Under the pieces are notes generated by a model, which ran no database searches, was not told the origin of the DNA, and worked only from the letters and a program-made list of their open reading frames with translations. The position numbers were made by a program, and so were the translations under genes. Below, one piece after another: positions 27,998 to 36,895 of a stretch of DNA of 64,000 nucleotides (position 1 is the stretch's first letter; each line of letters begins with the position of its first letter). The DNA comes from Flavobacteriales bacterium (lineage in GTDB: Bacteria; Bacteroidota; Bacteroidia; UBA10329), in contig JACJZQ010000003.1 of assembly GCA_020635495.1 (NCBI GenBank), positions 124,001 to 188,000 of the forward strand. Reading direction: 5' to 3'.

Positions 27998-30900
27998 TCA
28001 GTCAAGCGTTACATTCAAGCACAGACCACGTAGTTCGTGCATCAATACATTGAATGACTCTGGAATACCCGGTGTTGGCAACGGATCTCCCTTAACGATG
28101 GCTTCGTAAGCTTTAGCACGTCCAACCACGTCATCAGACTTGATGGTTAGCATTTCTTGAAGGATGTTGGCAGCACCGAAACCTTCGAGTGCCCAAACCT
28201 CCATCTCTCCCAAACGCTGACCACCGAACTGCGCCTTACCACCCAACGGCTGCTGAGTAATAAGTGAGTATGGTCCGATAGATCTTGCGTGCATCTTATC
28301 GTCTACCATGTGACCGAGTTTCAGCATGTAGATGATACCTACGGTTGCTGGCTGATCGAATCGCTCTCCAGTACCACCATCGTACAGGTAAGTTCTACCT
28401 AGAGATGGTACACCGGCTTCCGCGATCTCAGCTTCGATCTCGTCTAGACTAGCTCCATCGAAAATCGGTGTAGCATACTTACGGCCTAGCTTCTCTCCTG
28501 CCCAAGCAAGAATGGTCTCATAGATCTGTCCAAGGTTCATCCTTGATGGTACACCCAATGGATTCAATACGATATCTACTGGTGTTCCGTCTTCCAAGAA
28601 TGGCATATCCTCTTCGCGAACAATACGAGCAACGATACCCTTGTTACCGTGACGACCGGCCATCTTATCACCCACTTTCAGCTTACGCTTCTTAGCAATG
28701 TAAACTTTGGCCAACTGTACGATACCCGTTGGAAGTTCGTCTCCGATAGAGATGGCGAACTTCTTACGCTTGAAGGTTCCAAGAAGGTCGTTCACTTTGA
28801 TGTTGAAGTTGTGAAGCAACTCCTTGATCAATGTGTTCTTATCCTCATCAGTTGTCCAAGCGGCTGGGTTGATGTTATCGTACTCGATAGAGTTAAGTGC
28901 CTTTTGCGTGAATTTGGTTCCTTTTGGAATCAACACCTCGCGAAGGTTGTTCTCAACTCCTTGAGAAGTTTTACCATTGACAAGAACAAAAAGCTTGTCT
29001 ACAAGAACAGCCTTAAGTTTCGCCAATTCCACTTCGTAATCCTCATCGATCTTGGCAAGAACCTTCTTCTCCTCTGCTTTGCTCTTCTTATCCTTGATGT
29101 TTCTTGAGAACAATTTCTTCTCAAGTACAACTCCGTTCAAAGATGGAGGCGCTTTCAATGAAGCATCTTTCACGTCTCCTGCCTTATCACCGAAGATCGC
29201 TCTCAAAAGTTTCTCTTCTGGAGATGGGTCTGTCTCTCCTTTCGGAGTGATCTTTCCGATAAGAATATCACCAGGGCCAACCTCAGCACCGATACGGATA
29301 AGTCCGTTTTCGTCCAGGTCTTTGGTTGCTTCCTCGCTTACGTTCGGAATATCAGCCGTCAACTCTTCCAGTCCACGTTTGGTGTCTCGTACCTCCAATG
29401 TGTACTCATCAATGTGGATAGATGTGAAGATGTCTTCCTTGGCAACTTTCTCAGAGATAACGATTGCATCCTCAAAGTTGTAACCCTTCCAAGGCATGAA
29501 TGCCACTTTCAGGTTACGCCCGATAGCCAACTCACCATTCTCTGTACCGAAACCATCACAAAGAACTTCTCCTTGCTTCACTTTCTGGCCCTTAACCACA
29601 ATTGGCTTCAGGTTTACAGTTGTGTTCTGGTTTGTCTTACGGAACTTAACGAGGTTGTAAGTCTTCAGGTCATCATCAAAGCTTACCAACTTATCGATGT
29701 CTGAACGCTCATAACGGATGCTGATCTTATTCGCGTCAACGTATTCCACAACTCCATCACGCTCTGCGTTGATCAATACACGGGAATCTCTGGCAACCAA
29801 TGGCTCAAGACCTGTACCTACAATAGGTGCCTGTGGTCTCAACAACGGAACTGCCTGACGCATCATGTTAGATCCCATCAAAGCACGGTTCGCATCATCA
29901 TGCTCCAAGAAAGGAATAAGAGATGCCGCGATAGATGCGATCTGGTTCGGAGCAACGTCCATCAATTTGATCTTATCTGGAGATTCCACTGGGAAATCAC
30001 CTTCAAGACGGGCCTTGATTCTGTCGCTATCAAACGTTCCATCGTCATTCAACGGAGCATTTGCCTGCGCGATCATGTTCGTCTCCTCATCCTCAGCACT
30101 AAGGTAAAGCGGCTCACCTTTGATGTCCACTTTTCCATCGTTAACCTTACGGTAAGGAGTTTCAATGAATCCAAGCTTATTCACTTTGGCGTAAACGCAA
30201 AGTGATGAGATAAGACCGATGTTCGGTCCTTCTGGTGTTTCAATGGTACAAAGACGTCCGTAGTGCGTGTAGTGAACGTCACGAACCTCGAAACCTGCTC
30301 TTTCTCTTGAAAGACCACCAGGTCCGAGTGCAGACATTCTACGCTTGTGAGTTACCTCAGAAAGTGGATTCGTCTGATCCATGAACTGAGACAGCTGGTT
30401 GGTTCCGAAGAATGAGTTGATAACTGAAGAAAGTGTCTTCGCGTTGATCAGGTCGATCGGTGTGAAAACCTCGTTATCACGAACATTCATACGCTCGCGA
30501 ATTGTTCTTGCCATTCTCGCAAGACCAACACCGAACTGAGCATACAACTGCTCACCTACTGTACGTACACGTCTGTTACTCAAGTGGTCGATATCATCCA
30601 CATCTGTCTTAGAGTTGATCAACTCTATCAAGTACTTGATGATGGAAATGATGTCTTCTTTGGTCAATACAACCTGGTCCTCAGCAATGTCAAGACCTAG
30701 TTTTCTGTTGATACGGAAACGTCCAACTTCTCCAAGGTCATATCGCTTGTCTGAGAAGAACAACTTATCGATGATTCCACGTGCTGTTTCTTCATCTGGT
30801 GGTTCAGCGTTACGCAGCTGACGATAGATGTGCTCTACCGCTTCCTTCTCAGAATTTGAAGTATCCTTGGCAAGCGTGTTGTAAATGATGGCGAAGTCTG

Positions 30901-31807
30901 CAGCATTCACTTCTTCGTGATGAAGAATGATGCTCTTAACTCCTGCCTCAAGAATCAGGTCAACGTGCTCTTTTTCAATGATGGTCTCACGGTCAATGAT
31001 AACCTCGTTTCTTTCGATAGATACAACCTCTCCAGTATCTTCATCAACGAAATCCTCAACCCAAGACTTAAGAACACGTGCAGCAAGCTTTCTACCAAGC
31101 ACACGCTTCAATGCTGCCTTGCTGACTTTTACTTCGTCTGCAAGACCGAATATTTCCAAGATGTCTTTATCGCTCTCATAACCAATGGCTCTTAGAAGCG
31201 TGGTTACAGGAAGCTTTTTCTTACGGTCGATGTAAGCATACATCGCACCGTGAATGTCTGTTGCAAATTCAATCCAAGAACCTTTGAACGGAATTACACG
31301 CGCAGAGTACAATTTGGTACCGTTGGCGTGGTAGCTCTGACCGAAGAACACACCTGGTGATCTGTGTAGTTGTGATACAACAACACGCTCAGCACCATTG
31401 ATCACAAAAGATCCTTTCGGGGTCATGTAAGGAATTGTACCTAGGTACACATCCTGTACAATGGTTTCGAAATCTTCGTGTTCCGGATCGGTACAGTAAA
31501 GTTTCAGCTTCGCTTTCAGAGGAACACTGTGTGTCAGTCCTCTCTCAATACATTCTTCAATTGAGTAGCGAGGTGGGTCTATAAAGTAATCCAGGAACTC
31601 AAGAACGAAGTTGTTTCTTGTATCGGTAATCGGGAAATTCTCTGCGAATACCTTGAAGAGACCCTCGTTATGACGGTTTTCTGGAGTTGTCTCCAGCTGG
31701 AAAAAATCTTTAAAAGACTTGAGCTGTATTTCTAGAAAGTCAGGATAAGGAACCTGGTTTTTAATGGATGCGAAATTCTTTCGTCCGGTTTTATTTTTCA
31801 GCGCCAA
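27998..31807 (-). CDS. rpoB: RNA polymerase subunit beta
   Basis: This is a 1269-residue beta subunit from the TTG at 31807, the usual length in Flavobacteriales (about 1270). The rifampicin-pocket segment FFGTNQLSQFMDQTNPLSE, the HKRRMSALGPGGLSRERAG motif and the C-terminal VDDKMHARSIGPYS...GGKAQFGGQR motifs are intact, and rifampicin-site residues look wild type. No ATG exists near the N-terminus. TTG at 31807 gives a normal LALKNKTGRKNFAS start. A longer frame to another TTG at 31876 would add 23 residues read from the edge of a hairpin and is unlikely. It is the second-to-last large gene of the rplKAJL-rpoBC operon. Confidence 0.97.
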   Translation of the reverse strand: MALKNKTGRKNFASIKNQVPYPDFLEIQLKSFKDFFQLETTPENRHNEGLFKVFAENFPITDTRNNFVLEFLDYFIDPPRYSIEECIERGLTHSVPLKAKLKLYCTDPEHEDFETIVQDVYLGTIPYMTPKGSFVINGAERVVVSQLHRSPGVFFGQSYHANGTKLYSARVIPFKGSWIEFATDIHGAMYAYIDRKKKLPVTTLLRAIGYESDKDILEIFGLADEVKVSKAALKRVLGRKLAARVLKSWVEDFVDEDTGEVVSIERNEVIIDRETIIEKEHVDLILEAGVKSIILHHEEVNAADFAIIYNTLAKDTSNSEKEAVEHIYRQLRNAEPPDEETARGIIDKLFFSDKRYDLGEVGRFRINRKLGLDIAEDQVVLTKEDIISIIKYLIELINSKTDVDDIDHLSNRRVRTVGEQLYAQFGVGLARMARTIRERMNVRDNEVFTPIDLINAKTLSSVINSFFGTNQLSQFMDQTNPLSEVTHKRRMSALGPGGLSRERAGFEVRDVHYTHYGRLCTIETPEGPNIGLISSLCVYAKVNKLGFIETPYRKVNDGKVDIKGEPLYLSAEDEETNMIAQANAPLNDDGTFDSDRIKARLEGDFPVESPDKIKLMDVAPNQIASIAASLIPFLEHDDANRALMGSNMMRQAVPLLRPQAPIVGTGLEPLVARDSRVLINAERDGVVEYVDANKISIRYERSDIDKLVSFDDDLKTYNLVKFRKTNQNTTVNLKPIVVKGQKVKQGEVLCDGFGTENGELAIGRNLKVAFMPWKGYNFEDAIVISEKVAKEDIFTSIHIDEYTLEVRDTKRGLEELTADIPNVSEEATKDLDENGLIRIGAEVGPGDILIGKITPKGETDPSPEEKLLRAIFGDKAGDVKDASLKAPPSLNGVVLEKKLFSRNIKDKKSKAEEKKVLAKIDEDYEVELAKLKAVLVDKLFVLVNGKTSQGVENNLREVLIPKGTKFTQKALNSIEYDNINPAAWTTDEDKNTLIKELLHNFNIKVNDLLGTFKRKKFAISIGDELPTGIVQLAKVYIAKKRKLKVGDKMAGRHGNKGIVARIVREEDMPFLEDGTPVDIVLNPLGVPSRMNLGQIYETILAWAGEKLGRKYATPIFDGASLDEIEAEIAEAGVPSLGRTYLYDGGTGERFDQPATVGIIYMLKLGHMVDDKMHARSIGPYSLITQQPLGGKAQFGGQRLGEMEVWALEGFGAANILQEMLTIKSDDVVGRAKAYEAIVKGDPLPTPGIPESFNVLMHELRGLCLNVTLD

Positions 31808-31876
31808 GGTCTTGGAATTTAGAGGTTTGTAAAAAGAGTTAACTGTAAACAGTAATAGGCTGAAGCCATGCCCCAA

Positions 31877-31894
31877 TCCCGATAATCATCGGGA
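31877..31894 (-). other. Hairpin in the rplL-rpoB gap
   Basis: A TCCCGAT/ATCGGGA stem of 7 base pairs with a 4-base loop. It lies between rplL and the proposed rpoB start, with no T-run after it, where attenuators or RNase III sites are known in other bacteria. It is placed as a candidate attenuator. Confidence 0.5.
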
Positions 31895-31932
31895 CGGGAC
31901 CGGCCTCAACCTTAAAAGGTTAAAGAGATAGA

Positions 31933-32313
31933 TTACTTAACCTCAACTTCGGCTCCTGCCTCAGTAAGTTGAGTCTTAAGTGCTTCAGCCTCTTCTTTAG
32001 AGATACCCTCTTTAAGTGGTTTTGGAGCTCCATCAACAAGTTCCTTAGCCTCTTTAAGACCAAGACCTGTAAGCTCTTTTACCAACTTAACTACAGCTAG
32101 TTTTGAACCACCAGCTGAAGTAAGGATCACATCAAATTCTGATTTCTCCTCAGCACCAGCAGCGTCACCGCCACCAGCAGCTGGTCCTGCAACAGCTACC
32201 GCTGCAGCAGCAGGCTCAATGCCGTATTCATCCTTAAGGATCTGCGCTAGTTCGTTCACTTCCTTTACAGAAAGGCTAACGAGCTGTTCTGCGAATTCTT
32301 TAAGATCTGCCAT
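31933..32313 (-). CDS. rplL: 50S ribosomal protein bL12 (L7/L12)
   Basis: The protein has 126 residues. The N-terminal dimerisation helix is about 1-35. An Ala/Gly-rich hinge follows (about 36-52). The C-terminal factor-binding domain (about 57-126) has the highly conserved KLAVVKLVKELTGLGLKEAK and VDGAPKPLKEG motifs. It forms the stalk with L10 and recruits EF-Tu and EF-G. It follows rplJ after 58 bases. Length and sequence are normal. Confidence 0.99.
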   Translation of the reverse strand: MADLKEFAEQLVSLSVKEVNELAQILKDEYGIEPAAAAVAVAGPAAGGGDAAGAEEKSEFDVILTSAGGSKLAVVKLVKELTGLGLKEAKELVDGAPKPLKEGISKEEAEALKTQLTEAGAEVEVK

Positions 32314-32371
32314 TTTATTTATTATTATTCGTTGTTTGACTTAATTGATTTGATCGATTAACCGACCAGGC

Positions 32372-32893
32372 TTATTCGGCCTTTTCGGCAAGTGTTTGTA
32401 GTATTCCAGCAATGTTTCTTCCAGGAGTCTGAAGAGCTGAGATAACGTTCTTCGCAGGAGACTGCAGAATTCCGATAATTTCTCCAATAACCTCTTCTTT
32501 AGACTTGATGCTTTCAAGAACTTTAACATTCTCGTCTCCCAGATAGATGCTTTCTCCTACCCAAGCTCCTTTAAGAATTGGTCGGTCTCCCTTCTTTCTT
32601 AGTTCTGCAATAAGCTTTGCCGGAGCATTGCCTGTTTCAGAGAACATGATTGAAGTGTTTCCTTTCAATACGTCATAAAGTCCATCAAACTCTCCTTCTG
32701 CTCTTTCCAGAGCTTTTCTAAGAAGGGTGTTCTTAACAACTTTAATTCCTATTGACTTCTTGTGTGCAGCTGCACGAAGCTTGTAGGTTTGCTCTGCGTT
32801 CAGATTTGAGATGTCTGCCAGATAGAAATTGGCGTTAGAGCCAAGATCTGATACCAGAGCATCAATCGCTTGATTTTTTTCCTCTTTGGTCAT
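32372..32893 (-). CDS. rplJ: 50S ribosomal protein uL10
   Basis: This 173-residue protein binds 23S rRNA through its globular N-terminal domain and carries L7/L12 dimers on its C-terminal helix (about 140-173). Conserved features include KGIKVVKNTLLRKAL-like residues and SIMFSE. The gap to rplA is 17 bases, so no separate long leader is visible here for the L10-mediated autoregulation known in other bacteria. Confidence 0.98.
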   Translation of the reverse strand: MTKEEKNQAIDALVSDLGSNANFYLADISNLNAEQTYKLRAAAHKKSIGIKVVKNTLLRKALERAEGEFDGLYDVLKGNTSIMFSETGNAPAKLIAELRKKGDRPILKGAWVGESIYLGDENVKVLESIKSKEEVIGEIIGILQSPAKNVISALQTPGRNIAGILQTLAEKAE

Positions 32894-32910
32894 CGTTCTT
32901 CGCTTAACTA

Positions 32911-33600
32911 TTAACTAACTGATTTAACGTCTATCCTCACGCTAGGACTCATGGTCCCAGATAGAGCAATACTCTTTACGTAGGTTCCTTTAGCCGCAGA
33001 TGGCTTCAGTTTGATCAGTGTTTGGATCAATTCGTTTGCATTATCAACAATCTTGTCTTCCGAGAAAGACACTTTGCCAATAGCTGCATGAACGATTCCA
33101 TACTTATCAACTTTGAAGTCGATCTTTCCGGCCTTTACATCCGAAACCGCCTTACCAATGTCCATGGTAACTGTTCCCGCTTTTGGGTTTGGCATAAGAC
33201 CACGAGGTCCTAATACTCTACCCAACGGGCCCAATTTGGCCATAACCGTTGGCATGGTTACAATAACATCTACATCGGTCCATCCCCCTTTGATCTTGTC
33301 GAGAAACTCGTCAAGTCCAACAAAGTCTGCACCGGCAGCCTTCGCTTCTTCTTCCTTATCAGGAGTACAAAGCGCAAGAACTCTTACTGATTTACCTGTA
33401 CCGTGCGGTAGGCTACAAACTCCACGTACCATTTGGTTCGCTTTTCTAGGATCGACACCTAACCTTACGGCTATGTCAATCGAAGAATCGAACTTCGTGA
33501 TAGGCATTTGTTTGATGAGGCCTGCTGCTTCGCTGAGTGAGTATGTCTTGTCAACATCCACAAGCTCAAGGGCTTTCTTTCTATTCTTAGTAAGTGCCAT
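32911..33600 (-). CDS. rplA: 50S ribosomal protein uL1
   Basis: The protein has 229 residues from the ATG at 33600. An in-frame extension to 33630 would overlap rplK and is rejected. The signature IVTMPTVMAKLGPLGRVLGP and GTVTMDIGKAV segments are present. L1 is a primary rRNA binder at the ribosome stalk and, in many bacteria, represses its own operon. Only 4 bases separate it from rplK. Confidence 0.98.
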   Translation of the reverse strand: MALTKNRKKALELVDVDKTYSLSEAAGLIKQMPITKFDSSIDIAVRLGVDPRKANQMVRGVCSLPHGTGKSVRVLALCTPDKEEEAKAAGADFVGLDEFLDKIKGGWTDVDVIVTMPTVMAKLGPLGRVLGPRGLMPNPKAGTVTMDIGKAVSDVKAGKIDFKVDKYGIVHAAIGKVSFSEDKIVDNANELIQTLIKLKPSAAKGTYVKSIALSGTMSPSVRIDVKSVS

Positions 33601-33604
33601 TTTC

Positions 33605-34048
33605 TTAAACTTTTTCTGGAAGTTTTCCATTAACAGTCACTCCCATGCTACGCGCTGTTCCAGCAATCATATGCATGGCAGATTCAACAGTAAAACAGTT
33701 CATGTCAGGCAGTTTTTCTTCAGCGATAGCTTTGATCTGGTCAACTGTGATCTTACCGACTTTCGCACGGTTTGGCTCAGCAGAACCTGATTTAAGCTTG
33801 ATCGCCTCTTTGATCGAGACAGCTACAGGGGGTTTCTTGATCACGAACTCGAACGATTTGTCCGCGAAAACCGTGATCACCACCGGCAAAACCTTACCCG
33901 GAGTATCCTGTGTACGTGCGTTGAACTGCTTACAGAAGTCCATAATGTTGACTCCTTTAGCACCCAATGCAGGCCCTACAGGCGGGGCAGGGTTAGCGGC
34001 ACCACCCCTAATCTGGAGCTTAATAAATCCGCTTATCTCTTTTGCCAT
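33605..34048 (-). CDS. rplK: 50S ribosomal protein uL11
   Basis: The protein has 147 residues. It has the normal N-terminal domain (KLQIRGGAANPAPPVGPALG, GVNIMDFCKQFNA) and a C-terminal rRNA-binding domain ending in IAGTARSMGVTVNG. It is part of the GTPase-associated centre and the stringent-response trigger site. It is first of the four ribosomal protein genes after nusG. Confidence 0.99.
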   Translation of the reverse strand: MAKEISGFIKLQIRGGAANPAPPVGPALGAKGVNIMDFCKQFNARTQDTPGKVLPVVITVFADKSFEFVIKKPPVAVSIKEAIKLKSGSAEPNRAKVGKITVDQIKAIAEEKLPDMNCFTVESAMHMIAGTARSMGVTVNGKLPEKV

Positions 34049-34133
34049 GTTTAACTATTTGTTTGAACTATTAATATGATAATCAGCGTGGGGGGAAGCA
34101 TTCAAAATCAACACGCTGAGATATCCGACCTGA

Positions 34134-34682
34134 TTATTCCTTCTCTACTTGCATATAGCTCAACTCCAATGGTGTCTTTCTTCCGAAGATCTTTACCATT
34201 ACTTTGAGCTTTTTCTTCTCTTCATTTATCTCTTCGATGATTCCGCTGAAACTGTTGAAAGGACCGTCAATTACTTTAACAGCTTCTCCAACAATGAAAG
34301 GAATGTTCATTTCCTCATCACTTTCAGCCAACTCATCAACTTTTCCGAGGATTCGATTCACCTCTGACTGTCTCAGTGGAACCGGGTTTCCTCCTTTGGT
34401 TTCTCCAAGGAAACCGATAACTCCTGTAATGTTCTTTATTACGTGAGGCACCTCTCCAACAAGGTCTGCCTCTATAAGAATGTACCCAGGGAAGAAGCTT
34501 CTTTCCTTACTTACTTTCTTTCCGTTTCTGATCTGGAATACCTTCTCTTTTGGAATAAGCACCTGTGCAACGTGGTCGGACAACTTGGCATGAGATATCT
34601 CTGCCTCGATGTAATCCTTCACCTTGCTTTCCTGTCCGCTTATTGCGCGGACCACATACCACTTTTTACTACTCTCGCTCAT
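34134..34682 (-). CDS. nusG: Transcription elongation/antitermination factor NusG
   Basis: The protein has 182 residues from the ATG at 34682. That start gives the usual SSKKWYVVRAISGQE opening; an upstream ATG at 34718 would overlap secE by 14 bases and is less likely. The NGN domain (about 5-110) and a C-terminal KOW domain (about 125-180, GEAVKVIDGPFNSFSGIIEEI) are present. It binds the RNA polymerase clamp and couples transcription to translation or Rho. It is arranged secE-nusG-rplK as in most bacteria. Confidence 0.96.
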   Translation of the reverse strand: MSESSKKWYVVRAISGQESKVKDYIEAEISHAKLSDHVAQVLIPKEKVFQIRNGKKVSKERSFFPGYILIEADLVGEVPHVIKNITGVIGFLGETKGGNPVPLRQSEVNRILGKVDELAESDEEMNIPFIVGEAVKVIDGPFNSFSGIIEEINEEKKKLKVMVKIFGRKTPLELSYMQVEKE

Positions 34683-34704
34683 TCTTGTCTTGACCTCAGG
34701 ATTA

Positions 34705-34926
34705 TCAGAATAACTCATAGAAAAAACCTAATATTCCTTTCCATACGGTGTCTTCGCCACCGTTAATTCCAAATACGAAATCCATAACGAATATCATGAG
34801 GGCAATCATCACAGATGCTACAGCAACAATTCTAGTGCTGTTCTGTAATTCAGCCCAAGTAGGCCAAGACACCTTGTTTACAAGCTCGTTGTAAGACTCT
34901 TCTATATATGTTATGATACTCGCCAT
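34705..34926 (-). CDS. secE: Preprotein translocase subunit SecE
   Basis: This 73-residue protein has an amphipathic helix with EVSWPTW-type motif (here NKVSWPTWAEL) followed by one membrane helix (about 33-53). It is the essential clamp of the SecYEG channel. The ATG at 34926 was chosen. The long frame back to 35052 reads through tRNA-Trp and is not coding. It lies 16 bases after tRNA-Trp. Confidence 0.97.
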   Translation of the reverse strand: MASIITYIEESYNELVNKVSWPTWAELQNSTRIVAVASVMIALMIFVMDFVFGINGGEDTVWKGILGFFYELF

Positions 34927-34942
34927 TTTATTCTTTTCTCTG

Positions 34943-35015
34943 CACGGGAGGAGAGACTCGAACTCCCGACACCAGGTTTTGGAGACCTGTGCTCTACCAA
35001 CTGAGCTACACCCGT
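34943..35015 (-). tRNA. tRNA-Trp (anticodon CCA)
   Basis: Acceptor ACGGGTG/CTCCCGT has one T-T mismatch at pair 6-67. The D-arm is GCTCAGTTGGTAGAGC. The anticodon stem CAGGT/ACCTG holds CTCCAAA, giving CCA. The T-arm is GGGAGTTCGAGTCTCTC. It sits between tuf and secE, the classic place in many bacteria. Confidence 0.95.
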
Positions 35016-35026
35016 TTATTGAAGGC

Positions 35027-35053
35027 AAAAGGCATCCGCCTGAGGCGGACACC
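35027..35053 (-). terminator. Leaky intrinsic terminator between tuf and tRNA-Trp
   Basis: On the minus strand a 10-pair hairpin (GGTGTCCGCC/GGCGGATGCC with two wobbles and a TCA loop) is followed by TTTT. It lies 23 bases past the tuf stop. The downstream genes need read-through or a separate promoter, so it may lower secE-nusG-rpl expression relative to tuf. Confidence 0.7.
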
Positions 35054-35075
35054 TTTCTTATACCTTCAGTATTTA

Positions 35076-36263
35076 TTACTTGGTGATCTCAGTGATCTGT
35101 CCAGCACCTACTGTTCTACCACCCTCACGGATAGCGAAACGTAGACCAACGTTCATTGCAACCGGAACGATCAATGTAACATTGATAGTCAAGTTATCAC
35201 CAGGCATTACCATCTCCTGTCCTTCTGGAAGGAAGATCTCACCAGTTACGTCTGTTGTTCTGATGTAGAACTGTGGACGGTACTTGTTATGGAATGGAGT
35301 GTGACGTCCACCTTCTTCTTTCTTAAGGATATACACCTCAGCTTTGAACTCAGTGTGTGGAGTGATAGATCCAGGCTTGGCAATTACCATACCTCTCTTG
35401 ATCGCCTCTTTCTCAATACCTCTCAAAAGAAGACCAACGTTGTCACCTGCCTCACCTCTGTCAAGAATCTTACGGAACATCTCAACACCAGTAATGGTAG
35501 AAGTCAATTTCTCTTCACCCATACCAAGAATCTCTACTGGATCCCCAGTGTTGATTACTCCTGTTTCGATACGACCTGTAGCAACAGTACCACGTCCTGT
35601 AATTGAGAATACATCCTCAACTGGCATTAGGAATGGCTTGTCAATCTCTCTTGGTGGAATTTCAATCCAGTTGTCAACTGCATCCATCAGATCCATGATC
35701 GTTTTAGACCATTTCTCATCTCCATTCAATCCTCCCAAAGCAGAACCTTGAATAACTGGTGTATTGTCACCATCGTACTCGTAGAATGAAAGCAATTCTC
35801 TAAGCTCCATTTCAACAAGCTCCAACAATTCCTCGTCATCAACCATGTCAACCTTATTCATGAAAACAACGATTCTCGGAACGTTTACCTGACGTGCAAG
35901 AAGGATGTGCTCACGAGTCTGTGGCATTGGACCATCAGTAGCGGCACAAACAAGGATTGCTCCATCCATCTGAGCAGCACCAGTTACCATGTTCTTTACG
36001 TAGTCAGCGTGACCTGGACAGTCAACGTGCGCATAGTGACGGTTAGCGGTTGTGTACTCAACGTGTGAAGTGTTGATCGTGATACCTCTTTCTTTCTCTT
36101 CAGGGGCATTATCAATCGAATCAAAACTTCTTTCTGCAGATAGACCGGCTTTTGCCAATACCATTGTAATAGCAGCGGTTAGTGTTGTTTTACCGTGGTC
36201 AACGTGGCCAATTGTACCAATGTTGACATGCGGCTTGGAACGATCAAAATTCTCTTTGGCCAT
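35076..36263 (-). CDS. tuf: Elongation factor Tu
   Basis: This 395-residue GTPase delivers aminoacyl-tRNA to the ribosome. G1 is GHVDHGKTTL at residues 19-28, the switch I segment is KERGITINTSHVEY, G3 is DCPGHADYVKNM, and G4 is NKVDMVDDEELL. Domains 2 and 3 are intact to the TVGAGQITEITK-type C-terminus. It lies between tRNA-Thr(GGT) and tRNA-Trp in the tRNA-tuf-tRNA-secE order shared by many bacteria. It is the only tuf copy in the window. Confidence 0.99.
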   Translation of the reverse strand: MAKENFDRSKPHVNIGTIGHVDHGKTTLTAAITMVLAKAGLSAERSFDSIDNAPEEKERGITINTSHVEYTTANRHYAHVDCPGHADYVKNMVTGAAQMDGAILVCAATDGPMPQTREHILLARQVNVPRIVVFMNKVDMVDDEELLELVEMELRELLSFYEYDGDNTPVIQGSALGGLNGDEKWSKTIMDLMDAVDNWIEIPPREIDKPFLMPVEDVFSITGRGTVATGRIETGVINTGDPVEILGMGEEKLTSTITGVEMFRKILDRGEAGDNVGLLLRGIEKEAIKRGMVIAKPGSITPHTEFKAEVYILKKEEGGRHTPFHNKYRPQFYIRTTDVTGEIFLPEGQEMVMPGDNLTINVTLIVPVAMNVGLRFAIREGGRTVGAGQITEITK

Positions 36264-36348
36264 GGTTAATTGTTAATTGATTAATTATTTATTGATTTCT
36301 GATTACTTACTACTTTAAATTTCCCTCTCCTCAATCTAAAATTCCTTG

Positions 36349-36420
<72 letters not shown>

Positions 36421-36453
36421 TTTTACACCCCAGCAGCTTTAAGGGGTTAAACG

Positions 36454-36526
36454 AGCGGGAGACGGGATTCGAACCCGCGACCCTTAGCTTGGAAGGCTAA
36501 TGCTCTACCAACTGAGCTACTCCCGC
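36454..36526 (-). tRNA. tRNA-Gly (anticodon TCC)
   Basis: Acceptor GCGGGAG/CTCCCGC. Anticodon stem TTAGC/GCTAA with loop CTTCCAA gives TCC. T-arm GCGGGTTCGAATCCCGT. Third in the cluster. Confidence 0.95.
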
Positions 36527-36536
36527 TTGTCTTTGG

Positions 36537-36619
36537 TGGGGAGAGAAGGATTCGAACCTTCGAAGGTATACACCAACAGATTTACAGTCTGTCCTCGTTG
36601 GCCACTTGAGTATCTCCCC
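36537..36619 (-). tRNA. tRNA-Tyr (anticodon GTA)
   Basis: Acceptor GGGGAGA/TCTCCCC. Anticodon stem ACAGA/TCTGT with CTGTAAA loop gives GTA. It has a long variable arm, as expected for bacterial tRNA-Tyr. The bases after the acceptor read ACCA, so CCA is genome-encoded here, unlike its neighbours. Confidence 0.95.
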
Positions 36620-36647
36620 AGCCTTTTGTCATTTTATTCAAAGAACG

Positions 36648-36721
36648 AGCCGATGGAGGGATTCGAACCCCCGACCCGCTGATTACAAATCAGCTGCTCT
36701 GGCCAACTGAGCTACATCGGC
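36648..36721 (-). tRNA. tRNA-Thr (anticodon TGT)
   Basis: Acceptor GCCGATG/CATCGGC. Anticodon stem GCTGA/TCAGC with TTTGTAA loop gives TGT. T-arm GGGGGTTCGAATCCCTC. First gene of the tRNA-tuf-secE unit. Confidence 0.95.
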
Positions 36722-36794
36722 TTTTACTCTGTATTCCTTTAACCGCGCGGGTTTCAGCGATTTTACCCGCATAGACCCCCTCGAAAAAGGACTG

Positions 36795-36822
36795 CAAATG
36801 TAATATTTTATATCAGCTACAA
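36795..36822 (-). promoter_or_regulatory. Strong consensus promoter of the tRNA-tuf operon
   Basis: On the minus strand TTG (36822-36820), 17 bases, then TACATTTG (36802-36795) fits the Bacteroidota -33/-7 consensus perfectly. Transcription would begin around 36789, about 65 bases before tRNA-Thr(TGT). Its -33 TTG abuts the T-run of the hpf terminator. Confidence 0.85.
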
Positions 36823-36823
36823 C

Positions 36824-36863
36824 AAAAAAATCCAACATGAAATAAGTTCACGTTGGATTTTTT
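36824..36863 (-). terminator. Intrinsic terminator of hpf
   Basis: A TCCAACATGAA/TTCACGTTGGA stem with one mismatch is followed on the minus strand by seven T residues. It lies 33 bases after the hpf stop and runs straight into the promoter of the tRNA-tuf unit. Confidence 0.88.
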
Positions 36864-36895
36864 CAACAGACCCCTGTGGGTCTATGTGTTTCGAG

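Noticed and set aside
31807..31876. A 23-residue N-terminal extension of rpoB from a TTG at 31876.
   Set aside because: It borders a hairpin, has no homology to RpoB N-termini and makes the protein longer than its relatives.
34705..35052. A longer SecE frame starting at 35052.
   Set aside because: The extra 42 residues are the translation of tRNA-Trp; the ATG at 34926 gives the normal SecE.
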